64,000 nt of DNA from Eucalyptus grandis (taxonomy: Eukaryota; Streptophyta; Magnoliopsida; Myrtales; Myrtaceae), in contig NC_052618.1 in assembly GCF_016545825.1 (NCBI RefSeq), positions 42,044,196 through 42,108,195 on the forward strand, written 5' to 3'. Below are positions 23,078-34,111 of this stretch, piece by piece. Positions within the stretch are counted from its first letter, which is position 1. Each line of letters begins with the position of its first letter. A model generated the notes under the pieces. It made no database searches. It had not been told where the DNA came from and saw nothing but the letters and a program-made list of their open reading frames with translations. The translations under genes and the position numbers were made by a program.

Positions 23078-25957
23078 ATGGCGTCTTATGATAGCCTTGT
23101 GTCTACTATCCTATGGGCAATCTTTGTCATTCAAGTAATTGAATTCAGTCATTCCAACGCTTCAACCAACGTTTCAACCAATGTAAGCTGTATTGGTGTA
23201 GAGAGGGAAGCTCTTCTGAAGTTCAAGCATGGTCTCACAGATCCTTCGAGACGCTTGTCATCATGGATTGGAGAGGAATGTTGCAAGTGGGAAGGAGTTG
23301 AATGCAACAAGAAAACTGGCCATGTCCTGAAACTTGATCTTCATAATCCATGTATAGAAGAGATCGACATTAACGGCTTTGTACCTTCAGATAAGTGCAA
23401 GCTAGGAGGTAACATAGTTCCTTCTTTAACTGAATTGAAGTATTTGAAGTATCTAGACCTCAGTGTCAACAACTTTTCAACCCAAAAAATCCCAATGTTC
23501 TTTGCTTCTCTTCAGAAATTGGAGTATCTAAACCTTTCAGATGCAAGCCTCAATGGAGATATTCCTAAGCAGCTCAGTAACCTTTCCAAATTACAGTACT
23601 TGGATCTCAGTAGAAATCCCTATACAGCCTTGAACGACTTTGACTGGGTGTCGAAATTATCTTCCTTGAAATATTTGCACATGTCCTCTGTTGACCTTTA
23701 TAAGGTCAAAGATTGGATTGGTTGCATTAACATGCTACCATCTTTGCAATCTTTAGGATTGAGCTATTGTAATTTGCAAGATATATCTAGCTCTTTGCAA
23801 GCCAATTTTACATCTCTTAGATTTCTCAGTATCGGGGCAAATCTTCTAAGTTCTATTCCCCCATGGGTCTATAACTGTAGCAAGCTAGAACATATTGATT
23901 TGTCCGGCCTATATGAGATTAGGGAATCTTCCGGTGGCATCCAAGGCCATTTTCCCACAGCAATCATCGAGAATAATCAAAGGCTTGTCTTCTTGGATGT
24001 GTCTTGGAATTCGCTACAAGGTGATTTTCCCAAAAATTTGAGCAGTCTTTGCAAATTGCAATCGCTACGATTAAATCAAAACTTCTTAAATGGGAATATC
24101 TCTGACATTTTAGGCAATTCACTTGGTTGCTCACAAACTAAGTGGAAGATCTTTGATGTTTCCGCCAATAATATTAGCGGCAACCTGCCAAATCAATTCA
24201 AAGATTTCAAAGAATTAGAGTACCTTGATCTTTCATTTAACTTGATTTTTGGTTCTATTCCTACTAATTTGGTGGAGCTGTCGTCTCTAAGAACTTTCGA
24301 TCTTCGACATAACAAAGTGAGTGGGACCATTCCAGAGAGTATTGGGCAACTATCGAATCTAAAGCATATCTTCCTAAGCCGGAATTCTTTGTATGGAGTT
24401 GTAAGCGAACTTCACTTTAAAAATCTGAAAAGCTTAACCAGGTTAGACATTTCTTCCAATGAGCTCATATTGAATGTGAGCTCTACGTGGATTCCACCAT
24501 TTCAAGCTCGCAATATATACTTGTTAGATTGCAAAGTGGGACCCGAGTTTCCGAGATGGCTTCAAACACAAAGGAACATTACCAGATTGAAAATGTCAAA
24601 TGCGAGCATATCAGATGACATTCCCGATTGGCTCTACGACATTTTCTCTAACATTGAAATTTTAGATATCTCAAGCAACATGCTAAGAGGCCAAGTTCCC
24701 CAAGATATCGGAGACAAGATGCCACAGTTAACAATATTGAGACTTTCAGGTAATGATCTCACCGGTGGCATTCCAAATTCTTTGTGTAAGTTAAATCGAC
24801 TGTATGGAATTAGCCTCTCAAAGAATCAACTGTCTGGGAAACTTCCTCGATGTTGGGGAGCGTCGCAAGTGTTGGAATATTTGTTTTTTGGGGATAACAA
24901 GTTAAATGGCCAGATTCCAATATCCTTGTGCCATCTTCAGCAATTGTCCGCTCTTAGCCTACACAGAAATGGCTTTACTGGAGAAATCCCAAACTGTTTG
25001 TTAAATATGCGGCCAATGGAGGTCCTTGATCTAAGCGACAATGAATTCACAGGTAGGTTACCACCATTTGGGCCACAATCATCAAATTTGTTAGTGATCA
25101 ATTTAGAGAAAAATCGCTTTGTTGGGGGCATTCCTCCCCAATATTGCCAACTTATACTTCTCCAGTTCTTGAGCCTAGCACATAATTACATTTCTGGACC
25201 CATTCCCAATTGTTTTGACGGGTTCTTGTCTATGGTTAATGCGGATGAGGTATATTTTTATTTGTATGGTGTCGATGTTATGGTTAACACAAAGGGAACT
25301 AGCCAAATCTTTGGGATTACGCTTGAATACTTCCGCTCAATCGATCTTTCAGCAAACATGTTGGATGGGCAAATACCAAAAGAGTTCACTAAGCTCGTCC
25401 GACTTCAAAATCTGAACCTTTCTCAGAATAAGTTGAGTGGATATATCCCCTCAAATATTGGTGACCTGAAAAACTTAGAATCTCTTGATCTTTCCAGAAA
25501 CAAATTGTCAGGTACCATCCCTCTGGGCATATCCAGCATGGACTTCCTTAGTCATCTCAATCTGTCCTTCAATAGACTCTCTGGCCCTATTCCGTCTGGC
25601 AATCATCTACGCACCGTGGACGATGAATCGGTTTATCGCGGCAATGACAAGCTCTGTGGAGCTCCTCTTCTAAATACTTGTCCTGGAGACGAGCCACCCG
25701 GTAGTGATGGGTGCGACGGTGATAATTTCGGTGGAGATAAGCCTAGCAAAGGTGATTTCGATATCCGCAATTGGTTCTATGCGGGATTGGGGCCTGGCTT
25801 TACGGTGGGATTTCTAGGATTTTGTAGCGTCCTGCACTTCAAGGGATCTTGGAGGGTCTCTTACTTTCAAGCGATGGATAAGGCCATTGAGAAATTTTCA
25901 ATGACAACAATGATCCTCAAGAGAACATTCCCACGACGTGAAAAGGAGCTTGTTTAG
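23078..25957 (+). CDS. LRR receptor-like protein, EIX2/Cf type
   Basis: This is a cell-surface immune-type receptor lacking a kinase domain, 959 residues. The ATG at 23078 is chosen because it starts directly at a signal peptide (MASYDSLVSTILWAIFVIQV, residues 1 to about 27); upstream in-frame codons lack an ATG. The LRR N-terminal cap is at about 38-90, with the paired-cysteine motif ECCKWEGVEC. About 25-30 extracellular LRRs of LxxLxxLxLSxNxLxGxIP type fill about 105-860, with an island near 715-745. An acidic DE-rich juxtamembrane stretch (about 870-890), a transmembrane helix near 899-919 and a basic tail of about 40 residues follow. Family members perceive microbial ligands and signal through SOBIR1/BAK1 co-receptors; the ligand here is unknown. 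Coding is one uninterrupted exon. Three broken relatives lie nearby. Confidence 0.95.
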   Translation: MASYDSLVSTILWAIFVIQVIEFSHSNASTNVSTNVSCIGVEREALLKFKHGLTDPSRRLSSWIGEECCKWEGVECNKKTGHVLKLDLHNPCIEEIDINGFVPSDKCKLGGNIVPSLTELKYLKYLDLSVNNFSTQKIPMFFASLQKLEYLNLSDASLNGDIPKQLSNLSKLQYLDLSRNPYTALNDFDWVSKLSSLKYLHMSSVDLYKVKDWIGCINMLPSLQSLGLSYCNLQDISSSLQANFTSLRFLSIGANLLSSIPPWVYNCSKLEHIDLSGLYEIRESSGGIQGHFPTAIIENNQRLVFLDVSWNSLQGDFPKNLSSLCKLQSLRLNQNFLNGNISDILGNSLGCSQTKWKIFDVSANNISGNLPNQFKDFKELEYLDLSFNLIFGSIPTNLVELSSLRTFDLRHNKVSGTIPESIGQLSNLKHIFLSRNSLYGVVSELHFKNLKSLTRLDISSNELILNVSSTWIPPFQARNIYLLDCKVGPEFPRWLQTQRNITRLKMSNASISDDIPDWLYDIFSNIEILDISSNMLRGQVPQDIGDKMPQLTILRLSGNDLTGGIPNSLCKLNRLYGISLSKNQLSGKLPRCWGASQVLEYLFFGDNKLNGQIPISLCHLQQLSALSLHRNGFTGEIPNCLLNMRPMEVLDLSDNEFTGRLPPFGPQSSNLLVINLEKNRFVGGIPPQYCQLILLQFLSLAHNYISGPIPNCFDGFLSMVNADEVYFYLYGVDVMVNTKGTSQIFGITLEYFRSIDLSANMLDGQIPKEFTKLVRLQNLNLSQNKLSGYIPSNIGDLKNLESLDLSRNKLSGTIPLGISSMDFLSHLNLSFNRLSGPIPSGNHLRTVDDESVYRGNDKLCGAPLLNTCPGDEPPGSDGCDGDNFGGDKPSKGDFDIRNWFYAGLGPGFTVGFLGFCSVLHFKGSWRVSYFQAMDKAIEKFSMTTMILKRTFPRREKELV

Positions 25958-25960
25958 CAG

Positions 25961-26047
25961 GTAATACTTGCCCCTTTCTTGCTAACCAATTTCTTGCATC
26001 TTTTCTTGGTTGAAGCCATTGTTGATTATTTTGGGCATGTGTACCAG
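25961..26047 (+). other. Possible 3' UTR intron of the RLP gene
   Basis: Three bases after the stop, CAG|GTAATA is a good donor. A pyrimidine-rich stretch and GTACCAG|AAGAG at 26041-26047 give an acceptor, making an 87-bp intron in the 3' untranslated region. Prediction only. Confidence 0.45.
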
Positions 26048-26114
26048 AAGAGTTAAGAGAGCTGGAGAAACTTGCCCCACTTTGAAGAACTGCTTCGGGT
26101 TATCAGATGGACAG

Positions 26115-26139
26115 AATAAAATACGTTCACATCAATAAA
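26115..26139 (+). terminator. Candidate polyadenylation signals of the RLP gene
   Basis: Two AATAAA hexamers at 26115-26120 and 26134-26139 lie about 160-180 bp after the stop, a normal plant 3' UTR distance. Cleavage would be expected 10-30 bp downstream. Confidence 0.5.
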
Positions 26140-26379
26140 CAAAACGTGTTTTAAGCCTTCGACTTTTCTTTTTCCTCTCTTGTTAATTTCTAGCGTGTGG
26201 CAGAATGAATATGTTTAGTTTTGTTGACTGGTCAAGGTGGAAGGAACTACTGTTGAAGATACGCTCCTATTTTTGATCAACCCCGTTAGAAATTTGCATG
26301 ATTTAAAATTTGGGAGTGTATCGAGTGCACTACACATGTAATGCATTGTCACAGTAAATAAGATTTGATTGCATAAGTG

Positions 26380-26560
26380 TGGCCGAAAATTTTTCTGAGC
26401 ATACTAACGAATCTTTTCACAAAGCCATTAAGAAGTTAAAGGCATCATCGATTTTCACAAACCAACTTAAAGGTGAGTATCAAGAAGCATACTTCCCTAG
26501 TTTGTTTAGATAGTATCTTCATTATAAATTTTAACTAGATTGCGCAAAGACAAATTGTTA
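26380..26560 (+). repeat. RLP downstream module W, copy 1
   Basis: It is similar to 30160-30330 (CTAA-GAATCTTTT, CTTCCCTAG-TTGTT, GATTG-GC). It follows the intact gene here and an RLP pseudogene there, supporting tandem duplication of gene plus 3' flank. Confidence 0.65.
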
Positions 26561-26689
26561 GTATTTTAAGCATGGGACTAGATATGTCATCTGAATTTTC
26601 TTATCAAGGAAACAACGTTAAATGCACTTATTAGAAAGATTATTATCCAATGAATGAGCTCAATTATCCTATCACCATCGAGGTTAAAT

Positions 26690-26960
26690 TATTCTGAAAA
26701 GCCCTAAAAATTAGTCTCCCTAATCACTTCTTACGAGGCTTCTAATCATTTAACTATACAATGACATGATTGATCATCACGCTACATCTCCGGTTTTTCA
26801 CGGAAATCCATGACACATATCGCACTTCCATGTGACCCTGTCATTGAAAATTGAATAATGTACGTGCACAACGTACAACTAATAATCTATTTATAAATTA
26901 AAAATCACGGTCAAAACCCTCGTTTGGATAATTTTACCGGCACGAACATCCTCACGAGAG
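26690..26960 (+). repeat. Receptor-cluster flank module, diverged direct copy
   Basis: Similar to 15195-15360 and 21255-21320, with TTAGTCTCCCTAATCA, GACACATATCGCACTTCCAT and a final AAAATCACGGTCA block. Confidence 0.65.
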
Positions 26961-27600
26961 CGGACTTTAGCCTCAAGAGTTGATTCAAGAAGAATGGCCA
27001 TGATTGAGGCTCAATGGAGATCAGATCCTTCATTTCTTTAATGGACCGAAATGAAAGTGAAAGTTCTCTCTCTTTCTCTGGTGCTCGATTTCGATTCAAC
27101 CAATAGCGCTGATTCTCGTTACCTTTCTTGTATCACCAGGGCTGGCCTCAGTCAACTCCAGCCCACATAACCACTCTGGACCTCCATCGCCAGCCACCAT
27201 ACGCTAGGCCACAACAGAACCAGAGGACAGAGAGCAGAGCACTCATCACCACTCATATGATGTTTGAAAATTCCCCTAAATTGAAGATTTTTTCTGGTCC
27301 GTAAGTCCTTGCCGCTGCCTCCGAAAGTCGTCCGGCACCACTCATCGCCACCGGTCTCTGTTTTCAAGTTGCACCGATTGTGCTCTGTTCTAATCCGTTT
27401 TTCTTTTTTGGCCTTGTAAATTGGTGGAATTTCCTTTGCCGGTGCCGATACTCACCAGAGACACATCCAGAACCCTTCATCGATCTTAGTTTGTGACCAT
27501 TAATCGCGCCATCAAGTGGGGAAAATATATTCATCTAAAGCCAACTAGGGAGATTGCGAAGAGCCAGGTCGTCCTAAATTAGCTTTCAGAGTCTAAGCTC
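26961..27600. other. Intergenic stretch between RLP copies
   Basis: Mixed composition, with a GC-richer patch at 27130-27360. I recognise no protein similarity. Weak LRR-like coding may begin after about 27550. Confidence 0.35.
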
Positions 27601-27636
27601 TTATGTGCACTTTTTATTATTCAAGTAGGTGGATTT

Positions 27637-28450
27637 CTGACGCCAAAGACGGTGCCTTGGTTTGTGGATGAAGTAACTTGAAGAATATTCATGTTTCTAA
27701 TAACAATTCCCGTGGTCACCTGCTGATTCAATTTGGAAATTTCAAAATGATCTTTTGATCTGTCGCGGGACTCAATTCCTAGTCCTATTCCCTCTACAGT
27801 GGGGGAGCTATATCTCTGAGAGAGTTGCATCTCGAAGGGAACATATTAAGCGGGAATTTTTTCAGAAAATATTGGCTGACTATCCAATTCGGAGGTGGTG
27901 GACATTGATATTTGAATGTGTAAGCGAAATCCACTTTACAAATCTTAAGAGCTTGACCAAAGCTATCAGTTTTCCTGAATTGAGTTGTTATAATTGTTAA
28001 CGCGTCTTGGGCTCCTCCTTTCCACATTTTAAGAGTCTCATGTCCAGTTATGAAGTGGGACCAGAATTTCAAACTGGTATCAAACCTAGAGAACTATTTC
28101 AACATTAGACACGTCATGTGCAAGCATCTCGGATGAAATTCCCGATTGACTATCCAATGCTTTGTCCAATATTGAAGTGTTGGATCTCTTCGATAATATT
28201 ATCAAAGGCAACATTTCCCAAATTAATGAAAAAAGATGCTGCAATTACATCTAGTGTCACTTTGCGAAAATAACCTCGTCGAACAACGACCAAAAAAAAT
28301 AACCTCGTTGGTGAAAGCAATCCTCTTGCGTTCACATTTATGTATCACTCAACGATCTCCCTTTTCATGGAGGACTTGAGAGTTCAAAACCTCAATTGTC
28401 ATTCAACGATAATCCTTTCTAAGCTCCATGGTCAAAGGGGTCGGGCATTA
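27637..28450 (+). pseudogene. RLP pseudogene, C-terminal LRR half
   Basis: In shifting frames this matches the second half of the LRR region of the intact receptor: NIHVSNNNSRGHL against FDVSANNISGNL, VSEIHFTNLKSLTKA against VSELHFKNLKSLTRL, VGPEF, CASISDEIPD and NIEVLDL. Stops and frameshifts break it throughout (for example TGA-containing reads near 27755 and 28150). No transmembrane segment is recognisable. It starts with 45 bp that are repeated at the end of the next pseudogene (29825-29870). Not translatable as a receptor. Confidence 0.85.
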
Positions 28451-28889
28451 ATTTTTTGGTAAAATATGATATCAATATGAGGGAATTGATTGAAGTTCCA
28501 ACCTTGTGAGATGAAGCATGTTTTTAGTACACTTTTGAGGATGCAACCCAAAATTAATATAGCAAAGAAGCACTATGTATCTACTTTAATTCTTCTCAAT
28601 TAGGGACTTGGAAATTAATCGTCAGAACAATAGTCATGGACAAAATCGTTATTTGGCATTGAGGTGTCTTTGATCACTTTTCGCCATTGCCTTCGGCATG
28701 AATAAATTTCAAGAGACAAACTACCCGCATAATACAATTTATTAGTCTTCTGAACTTTCGTAATGAAAACGTGTTCATGTGGAACGAATTCAGCTAACTG
28801 TATGAGAACAGACAAGTGTCACGAGATTGACTCCCAACGGTCACTACCTCTGCATTAATCAAATCTTACAAAAGTTAGGAGGTTGAAAA

Positions 28890-29240
28890 GTTTAGCAAGA
28901 CAACTCAAGGCCAGCATTCTATGTCAACCAGTGAAGATCCGGTGCTTTGTCTTGGGTCATCCGAAAACTGATTGATCACTCAAGCAATTAAACAGATAAC
29001 GATATCAGTTAGTGGCTCCTTATTGTGGTGAAAACAGACAAAAGTTTATGCCACTTCGTTCCTGTTTAGTCTAGAAAATAATTGCATCTGCATTCATGAT
29101 TCCTCTGGAGGAAAAGTCTCACGGTGCACAGTGATTGTAGAATACAGTGCACTTGCGGCAAACGTAACATAATTTTTTTTTCGTTTTCCTTCTTTTTTTA
29201 TAAATTGCAGCGGACAGAGGGGAAGGAATATTGAAAATAA
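28890..29240 (+). repeat. Receptor-cluster upstream flank, partner of 7260-11450
   Basis: It aligns with 7345-7385 and, after the elements inserted there, with 11200-11430. It directly precedes an RLP pseudogene and so is probably an ancestral 5' flank of receptor copies. Confidence 0.6.
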
Positions 29241-29359
29241 TTGCATGACATTGCTCATAAATCCTTCCATTTTCTTTTTTCCTCGCAATGTTAAGAAAAG
29301 TGGTTTTAGGTTTCTTGACCTATGACGGGTCTTGCAAGGCACCACTTCATTTTAAACAA

Positions 29360-29870
29360 GAGAACCTCCGGTGGGAGTGGACAGTTTCTAACTTGAGGAA
29401 TTTAGATCGGTCGTATGTCGTCCTTGTCAACCTTAAAGAAGGATTAAGTGCTATCCACATGCTTTCCTTCCTAGAGTTTTCCTTAAATGCTTCAGCCTCC
29501 TTGCATGTCAATTTCACTTCTGTTAAATTCTTTGATTTGTTCGACTAGAAAAAAAAAAAAAAAAACAATTTCTTTGATTCGTGTTAAAACTCCATAAATT
29601 CATTTATTCCTCCTTGTTCAAAACTTCAGCAAACCTCGAGCATCTTGATCAGAGTTATAATGATAGCCATGGCATATTCTCCGCTGTCATCTTTTGAAAG
29701 TAGACGGTGGCTTAGATTCCTTGATGTTTTTGGAAATAGGCTGGAAGGTGAACTTTTAAAAGACTCAGCATTTCATGCAGTTGGCAAGTACTAAGCTTGC
29801 GTGGTAACGAATTTATTTGGAAGATTTCCAACACAAAAGACGGTGCCTTGATTTGTGGATGAAGTACAAA
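29360..29870 (+). pseudogene. RLP pseudogene, N-terminal LRR half
   Basis: The reading NLRNLDRSYVVLVNLKEGL then IHMLSFLEF and SLHVNFTSVKFFDL matches LSSLKYLHMSSVDLYKVKDW, INMLPSLQS and LQANFTSLRFLSI of the intact gene. After an A-tract near 29550, further reads (LRFLDVFGNRLEGEL) match FLDVSWNSLQGDF. The signal peptide and LRR cap are absent and stops are frequent. It ends at the 45-bp block with which the preceding pseudogene begins. Confidence 0.85.
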
Positions 29871-30159
29871 TTGACTTGTCAAATTCCTGAGGCAAACGCG
29901 AGTTTGATTGCAATAAATCCATAGTTTTTCTCTTCATGTTGGAAGATTGCCATTGAAGCTTCAAATAATAAACACGTTGTGCTCATTATTCTCAAACACT
30001 ACTCTTTCTTTCCATTTGGTTATAAAAAAACAACAAAATAATCTCTTGCTTTTGTCCTATAAAATAAGATGTGTATAAAATGAGCCGATTGTGTGAGTCG
30101 AAATTGGACAAGTCTACTCATAGGTATGGTAAAAATTGAAACTTTGTTTGGCTGGTAAT

Positions 30160-30330
30160 ATGTTATCGATAATTTCTTTGAGCCACTAATGAATCTTTTA
30201 ACGATGCTATCAAGAAGTAAAAAACATGTTTTCATGCACCCACTTAAGGGCCAGTATTAGGATACCAACTTCCCTAGCTTGTTGATAAGTTTCTTCATTT
30301 ACATTATAACTAGGATTGTGCTCGTATAAA
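30160..30330 (+). repeat. RLP downstream module W, copy 2
   Basis: Diverged partner of 26380-26560. It follows the N-terminal-half pseudogene. Confidence 0.6.
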
Positions 30331-30339
30331 ACTCTATTG

Positions 30340-31961
30340 TTATAAACATGATGCTATATATTTTATCTGAATTTTTCTCACACTAATACCATTAAAATGC
30401 CAAACCGTCACCCCATGCCACAATTATTTGAAACTAATTTCCATCTCACAAAAAACCTGAACTTGCACTATATGATACATTTATCCAAAACTAATTATAT
30501 TTATTCAAAAAATCACAAACCTATAAAGTTAACAATAATGTACAATCTTGGAAAAATAAATAGAGGCAAAATCAATATATTCAGATTATTTCGCTATCAA
30601 TGCAATTAATAATTTGTTATTGAACTTGACATAGATAAACTCATTATTTCATTATTAACTTACAAATAATTAAATGGCCAAATAATTTGCCGATCCAATT
30701 TTTCATAACACAATTTGAAAATAAAGACCAAAATTTTCAAATATGTATTTGATAACGTGTTCACAGTATTCTTGATTTTTCTTTCTTGTTTACTTCCACG
30801 CATGATTGTCAGTCAATATTTTGATTAATGATTCTTATTTCTCTGGACAAATGCGGAAACAAACTTAAGGATTTGGCCACTGATCAACTGAGATACTAAG
30901 ATTTTATTTTAATGAATAAATAACTGAAGATTTCAAAAAAAGGCTCCAATCCAATCTTAAACTAGCCATCGATGAGCAAGAGTTGAAAACCCTACATGGT
31001 TTCCAAGTGAAATATTTCGTAATTTGTCATGTATCATTTTTTATGCTTGAATTTCACAAAGAAGACCACGAAACCTGAACGTGGCCTTTTAAAGCATTAA
31101 TTCCTCAATTGACCAAACTTAAAACCAAAGTCCTCAATTAGCCATCAACCAAATAAGTTTCGTTTCTACAATTATCCCTAATTTTCTCCAATACCACTAA
31201 AAAACAATGCACTCAGGCAACCTCACGTTTTTGCCACTGTTACCATGATTGGACATACCATCGCTAGTTGGGGCATCAAACTGTTTTCTTGCCTCGTTTT
31301 AGCAATCAACGATCTTAAGTGACAAACTTAAAGGCGTTACTTAGAGAGATTGCTATACTATATTCATATAAATTAAATTTATTTTGTCTATGGACTTTTA
31401 TTTGATTCATCCTTAGTGTAACAAATAAGTTACACACTTATCATTCAACTATTAACACATGGAATCATTCAGTTACATAGCTAAGTTTAAGCACATATAT
31501 CATCCATTCAATAGCGAATACATAAATTTTTTGGTACTCCAAGACTCTGTTTGTTTCATAATAAATGAATTATTTGAATAATATTTTCCTAAAATAATCA
31601 TTGGTATCGTTTGAAATAACTAGACAATATTTTTTTCATTATCGACAACAAATTATATCTAATTATTTTTAGTGAAATAATTTTTAAATCATTTAATTTT
31701 CGTAACGTTCAAGAATCTAACAATAGTCTTCTTCTTCTTTTTTTCTTGACTAAATGCTTGAATGTAACTGTTCAATTCCTCTATGGAAATAATCATAATT
31801 TCCATAAAAAAAAATGACAAGAATCCCAAAAATATCCCCGCTCACTCACTTCCCTCTCCAAAAGCAAATATTTTTTTAACTCAGCATCGCCAAGAGGACT
31901 TGCATGCCGCCGCCGCCACCGCCGCCGCCGCTACCATCATCATCTTCTTCTTCACTCCTTA
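30340..31961. other. AT-rich intergenic stretch
   Basis: No gene recognised. Its right end has a GCC/CCG microsatellite (31907-31932) and ATC/TTC repeats (31934-31955) directly before hAT element D, resembling a 5' leader that the element split. Confidence 0.4.
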
Positions 31962-31969
31962 CTAGACTC

Positions 31970-32982
31970 TAGGAGTGAGCATGGTTCGGGTTGAGTCAGT
32001 CTACCCCTAACTCTAGGAACAATCCACACAGTCTTGATTCTCAATTTTTGGGATCGAGGACCGATCCTATTGAACTTGGGACCGAGGATCAGACCGACCC
32101 AATGGGTTCGGTCCAGTTCCAAGGTCAACCCGAGACTAACAAATATTTTTTTTTATTTCATTTTTTGTACTCCTTAAAAAGGTGATTAAGGACCAGATGG
32201 CCCAATGGGTTCGATCCCGGTTTCAAGGTCAACCAGGACTAACCAATAATTTTTTATTTTATTTTTTATACTCCTTGAAACGGCAACTGAAGACCGTACC
32301 GACCCAATGGGTTCGATGATGATCAAGGGCAACTAAGAAATGCAAGCGGTGAGGGTCAAGTGGGGTGAGCGTCGAATAGAATGAGTATCGAATGTCGAGC
32401 GGGGAGTGACAAGCCAAGTGAGCATCGAGCGGGGAACGACATGAGTGACCCAAAGCGAGTGAGGCGAAAGTCGAGTGATGAGCGGAGAAGTTTTTTTTTT
32501 TTCGATTTTAGTAAATTGAAGACTAAGAGGACAAATTAGACAGAATAAAATGAATACTAGAGGAGGATGTCATAAGTGCCTTTTTGGACGCTGTGAGGAC
32601 TCCTCACAAAAATATTTTCCTCATTCGTAAATTATGACTATTGACGCACTAAAAGACATTAAAAACCTAAATTATTAAAGAACAATGTAAAATTACTTAA
32701 ACTCCTCACTAAAAAGCTATCTAACGTTCGATGTTGTTTATTTTAAAGTTTTCTCTATATAAAAAAATATAAATAATATATATATATATGTTTAGAGTCA
32801 GGGTTGGTCCGGATTGGACCGACTCGAAACTCTTAGGACCTATGACCAACTTGCACAGTATTGGTCAAAGAATTCTAAGACCAAGGACCGACCCAGTCTC
32901 CCTGGGAACTGGACTAGGATTGGTAGAGTTGGGCCGATCCAGGGTCGGTCCAAGGTTGACCTTGGACCGATGCTCACCCATA
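31970..32982. mobile_element. Non-autonomous hAT-like element (D), 1013 bp
   Basis: It starts TAGGAGTGAGCATGGTTCGG and ends CCGATGCTCACCCATA, an imperfect terminal inverted repeat. The flanks CTAGACTC (31962-31969) and CTAAACTC (32983-32990) match 7/8. Subterminal motifs are GGTCC/GGACC rather than the GGTTCC of A-C, marking a sister subfamily. It contains a 103-bp tandem repeat and a GAGCGTCGAG-type reiterated patch (32350-32490). No transposase. Confidence 0.8.
32090..32335 (+). repeat. 103-bp tandem repeat inside hAT element D
   Basis: CCCAATGGGTTCG recurs at 32098, 32201 and 32303 with matching sequence between, about 2.4 copies. The outer copies carry the GACCGACC motif. Confidence 0.8.
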
Positions 32983-33033
32983 CTAAACTCAGCTCATCCC
33001 CTTCCCTTGACTTTCATTTATGCAAATCTCGCT

Positions 33034-33200
33034 TCTTCTCTCTCTCTCTCTCTCTCCCTTCATTCTCTCCTCCTGCCCCAACCTCTCCTGCGATGGATGA
33101 AACAATCGTTTTTTCCCCATTTCACTCGCTCTGCAAAGCCCTCACCGACAATCATGATGCCTTGGACACCCAGAGCAATGCCATTTGTGTTAATAATTAA
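33034..33200 (+). other. Possible 5' leader and first exon of an unidentified gene
   Basis: A (CT)n tract at 33034-33058 precedes an ATG at 33093 with a 36-codon frame starting MDETIVFSPFHSLCKAL. Codon use and residue mix look protein-like, and CT-rich leaders are common before plant start codons. The frame stops at 33198-33200 and I found no continuation. It may be the first exon of a gene fragment whose leader was split by hAT element D. I do not recognise the protein. Confidence 0.3.
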
Positions 33201-33810
33201 ACCAAATTCATGAGGTTACTGATTCACTAATCAAGTTGTTGATGTTAGTAGTTGTCGATGTACAAGTTTAATGTTGATATTTGTTCAGCTCCTAAGATTG
33301 ATGCACAAGTCTTTATTGTAGCGTTGCTTTCAAAGTGTTTGTTTGCATTTCTATGTCTTGTTTTATGTTCTGTACATTCTTAGGAATGATCTCTTTGAAA
33401 TACTAGATACATTTATGGGTCATTTAAGTGTCCTACTGTAAGCCTATTTAAAAGCAAGTCTTTTAATCCTTTTCGATAAGGTGAAAGAAAAGAAAAAAAA
33501 GCCACTTTGTCTCCTTCTCTTCCTTAAGTATTGCGAGTTGTGAGTGACTTTCACCTTCAAATTATCCCGTCAAATTTGGTACCTATGTGTACAATTTGTT
33601 TATAATTGCCTGTCCGTTAACCACGTAACAAAGAGATTAGCAAGAAAATATATTCTACGCAAGTAGCGTTGGTGTCACACTAGTGGCGGCCATGAAGTCA
33701 AAATTCCTCGAGTATTAGGAGATTTCGCCTAATTTTTTTGACATCCACGATTGGAGGGGCTTGAAATTCACATTGTTCTATATTACGAAAGTGCGGGGTT
33801 AACTAGGGGT

Positions 33811-34111
33811 GTTAGAAACTGGAAAATAGAACCGAAATTTTGTGCATTTTTGGTTCGTGAATGATGGAAAGATAACCATTTTTTTTTCCAGTTTGGATTA
33901 TTTGGGTTTACCAAACCAAACCAAAATTCTCAATAAAAACTGAACACCCAACTTAAAAGTATCTCTTCTTAGTTTAGTTCATACTCAATTTTGGGTGTGA
34001 AGGGAAATCGAAAGCCAAATTGATCCAAACCGATTTGAACGGGTTTCTAGTTTAGTTCATAATTAGTTTGGGACGTGATTTGGTTCAGTTTAACTATTGA
34101 CACCCTTAAGA
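33811..34111. mobile_element. Probable short hAT-like MITE
   Basis: It starts TAGGGGTGTTAGAAACTGG and ends with TATTGACACCCTTA, inverse matches over the first nine bases, with AACCGAA/TTGGTTTGG motifs inside. I could not find a matching target duplication, so boundaries are tentative. Confidence 0.45.

Noticed and set aside
32788..33213. 141-codon ORF spanning the hAT D right end
   Set aside because: It crosses the element boundary and target duplication and translates subterminal GGTCC repeats; only the short frame from 33093 is retained, as a weak candidate.
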